This document shows positions 5,013-5,837 of a stretch of DNA of 5,837 nt, one piece after another. The notes below the pieces were generated by a model that was not told the origin of the DNA, did not search any database, and saw only the letters and a program-made list of their open reading frames with translations. Positions within the stretch are counted from its first letter, which is position 1. The number at the start of each line of letters is the position of its first letter. The stretch comes from an uncultured bacterium (GTDB taxonomy: Bacteria; Bacillota_I; Bacilli_A; RF39; UBA660): positions 1 to 5,837 of the forward strand of contig CAJMOW010000089.1 in the NCBI GenBank assembly GCA_905215145.1. Direction: 5' to 3'. The position numbers were made by a program, and so were the translations under genes.

Positions 5013-5837
5013 ATGATAGTAGCAAATTTCGTAACCAATCGCGCCACTATGGGCGACACTAGAACTTATGAGGATTTCTATAAGTTCCTAGGCACTAAAC
5101 CAACTAGACTTGGTGTAGTATCAAGACTCTACCCAGAGTTAACTGCCTCCTACTTAACTGAATCTTTGAGAAATATCTTCTACATGGATTCTAAATCAAA
5201 TAATAAGTACAGAAGCATTGATAGCATGTACTTTGAATGGGAAGTAGAAACCAATTACATTAAGAGAGTTGAGTTCGCAGATGTACCAACTGAAACTGGA
5301 GAGAACGGAACTGAGATTGTAATGGCTTTCAAAGAGAACTATTACCAGAAGTACGATATCTTCAAGATTGACAAAACAATGCAGCAATGCTTCGTTACTC
5401 AGAGACCAGTTCGTAAAGCCGATAATTACTGGGAAGTAACTGTTAGATTGATTGATAATGATTATTCAAGTGTTCTTGATCTTAGCGGTTGCCAAATTGG
5501 TGATACTACAAGATTCCAATCCAATGCTATGCCTGAAGCACATGAAGAAGGATATGTAAAATATCAATCTAATATTGAACGTCATAGAGGATATATTACT
5601 ACTCACAGATGTGATGATAGTTATACTGCTCTATATGCTGCTCAAGAAGATGTTCTTATTAAGATTGGAGAAGGTAAGGATAAGGGAAGTATGTCTGAAA
5701 CCATGTATAGAATGGATAAGACCCAATCCAACTTGCTGAAGAACTTCTTGTATGTAAGAAATAATGGTCTGCTGTTCAATAAGACTAATGTTGATAAGAA
5801 TGGTAAACCGACACTGTTCGATCCAGATACTGGTCGT
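5013..5837 (+). CDS. Major capsid protein, crAss-like phage type (partial, 3' end missing)
   Basis: The frame is open from ATG 5013 to the last base, giving 275 residues with no stop. Family members are around 500 residues, so roughly half is missing. The sequence resembles the crAss-like HK97-fold major capsid protein as I remember it. Matching stretches include GDTRTYEDFYKFLG (14-27), TRLGVVSRLYPELTASYLTE (31-50), FEWEVETNYIKRVEF (74-88), QQCFVTQRPVRKADNYWEV (124-142) and RLIDNDYSSVLDLSGCQ (145-161). It would assemble the icosahedral shell, guided by the scaffold-like protein 16 bases upstream. There is no Shine-Dalgarno before the ATG. Phe is written TTC in 12 of 13 cases, against 9 of 27 in the fibre gene, which fits very high expression. 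The next in-frame ATG (5049) would cut off the conserved start. Confidence 0.8.
   Translation, partial: MIVANFVTNRATMGDTRTYEDFYKFLGTKPTRLGVVSRLYPELTASYLTESLRNIFYMDSKSNNKYRSIDSMYFEWEVETNYIKRVEFADVPTETGENGTEIVMAFKENYYQKYDIFKIDKTMQQCFVTQRPVRKADNYWEVTVRLIDNDYSSVLDLSGCQIGDTTRFQSNAMPEAHEEGYVKYQSNIERHRGYITTHRCDDSYTALYAAQEDVLIKIGEGKDKGSMSETMYRMDKTQSNLLKNFLYVRNNGLLFNKTNVDKNGKPTLFDPDTGR

Overview
The window looks like part of the virion-structure region of a tailed phage of a Bacteroidales host, most likely a crAss-like phage (order Crassvirales). The DNA is AT-rich. All seven genes lie on the + strand, tightly packed, and most lack a Shine-Dalgarno sequence. The one convincing promoter has the Bacteroides form (TAnnTTTG with a T-rich -33 box). 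The truncated gene at the right edge reads like a crAss-like major capsid protein. These assignments come from remembered family patterns, not a database search. There is no sign of a plasmid, IS element, CRISPR array or tRNA.

Layout. Positions 1-225 hold the 3' end of an unrecognised beta-rich protein. It is followed by a gap of 107 bases (226-332) that contains a strong 15-bp hairpin, probably a terminator. Next comes a compact four-gene run: a Gln-rich helical protein (333-773), a small helical protein overlapping it by one base (773-1105), a DUF5675-type protein with an H...DTSGC motif (1120-1572), and a large multidomain fibre (1575-3788). The fibre has a putative anchor at its N-terminus, an acidic linker, a beta-helix-like region, a tail-collar module and a tip with three HxH motifs. 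A second gap (3789-3901) is a small regulatory island: a 16-bp palindrome over the fibre stop codon, a Bacteroides-type promoter, a dyad over its -7 box and an SD-like site. It drives an acidic coiled-coil protein, the likely scaffold (3902-4996). The major capsid protein follows (5013 to beyond the right edge).

How the parts fit. Scaffold followed directly by major capsid protein is the classic head-assembly pair, here with its own promoter. The fibre next to the head genes could be a head fibre or a tail fibre; sequence alone does not decide. The DUF5675 protein may act on the cell wall during entry or lysis. The two small helical proteins may be minor virion or assembly factors. All six visible stop codons are TAA, and the standard code reads every gene without interruption.
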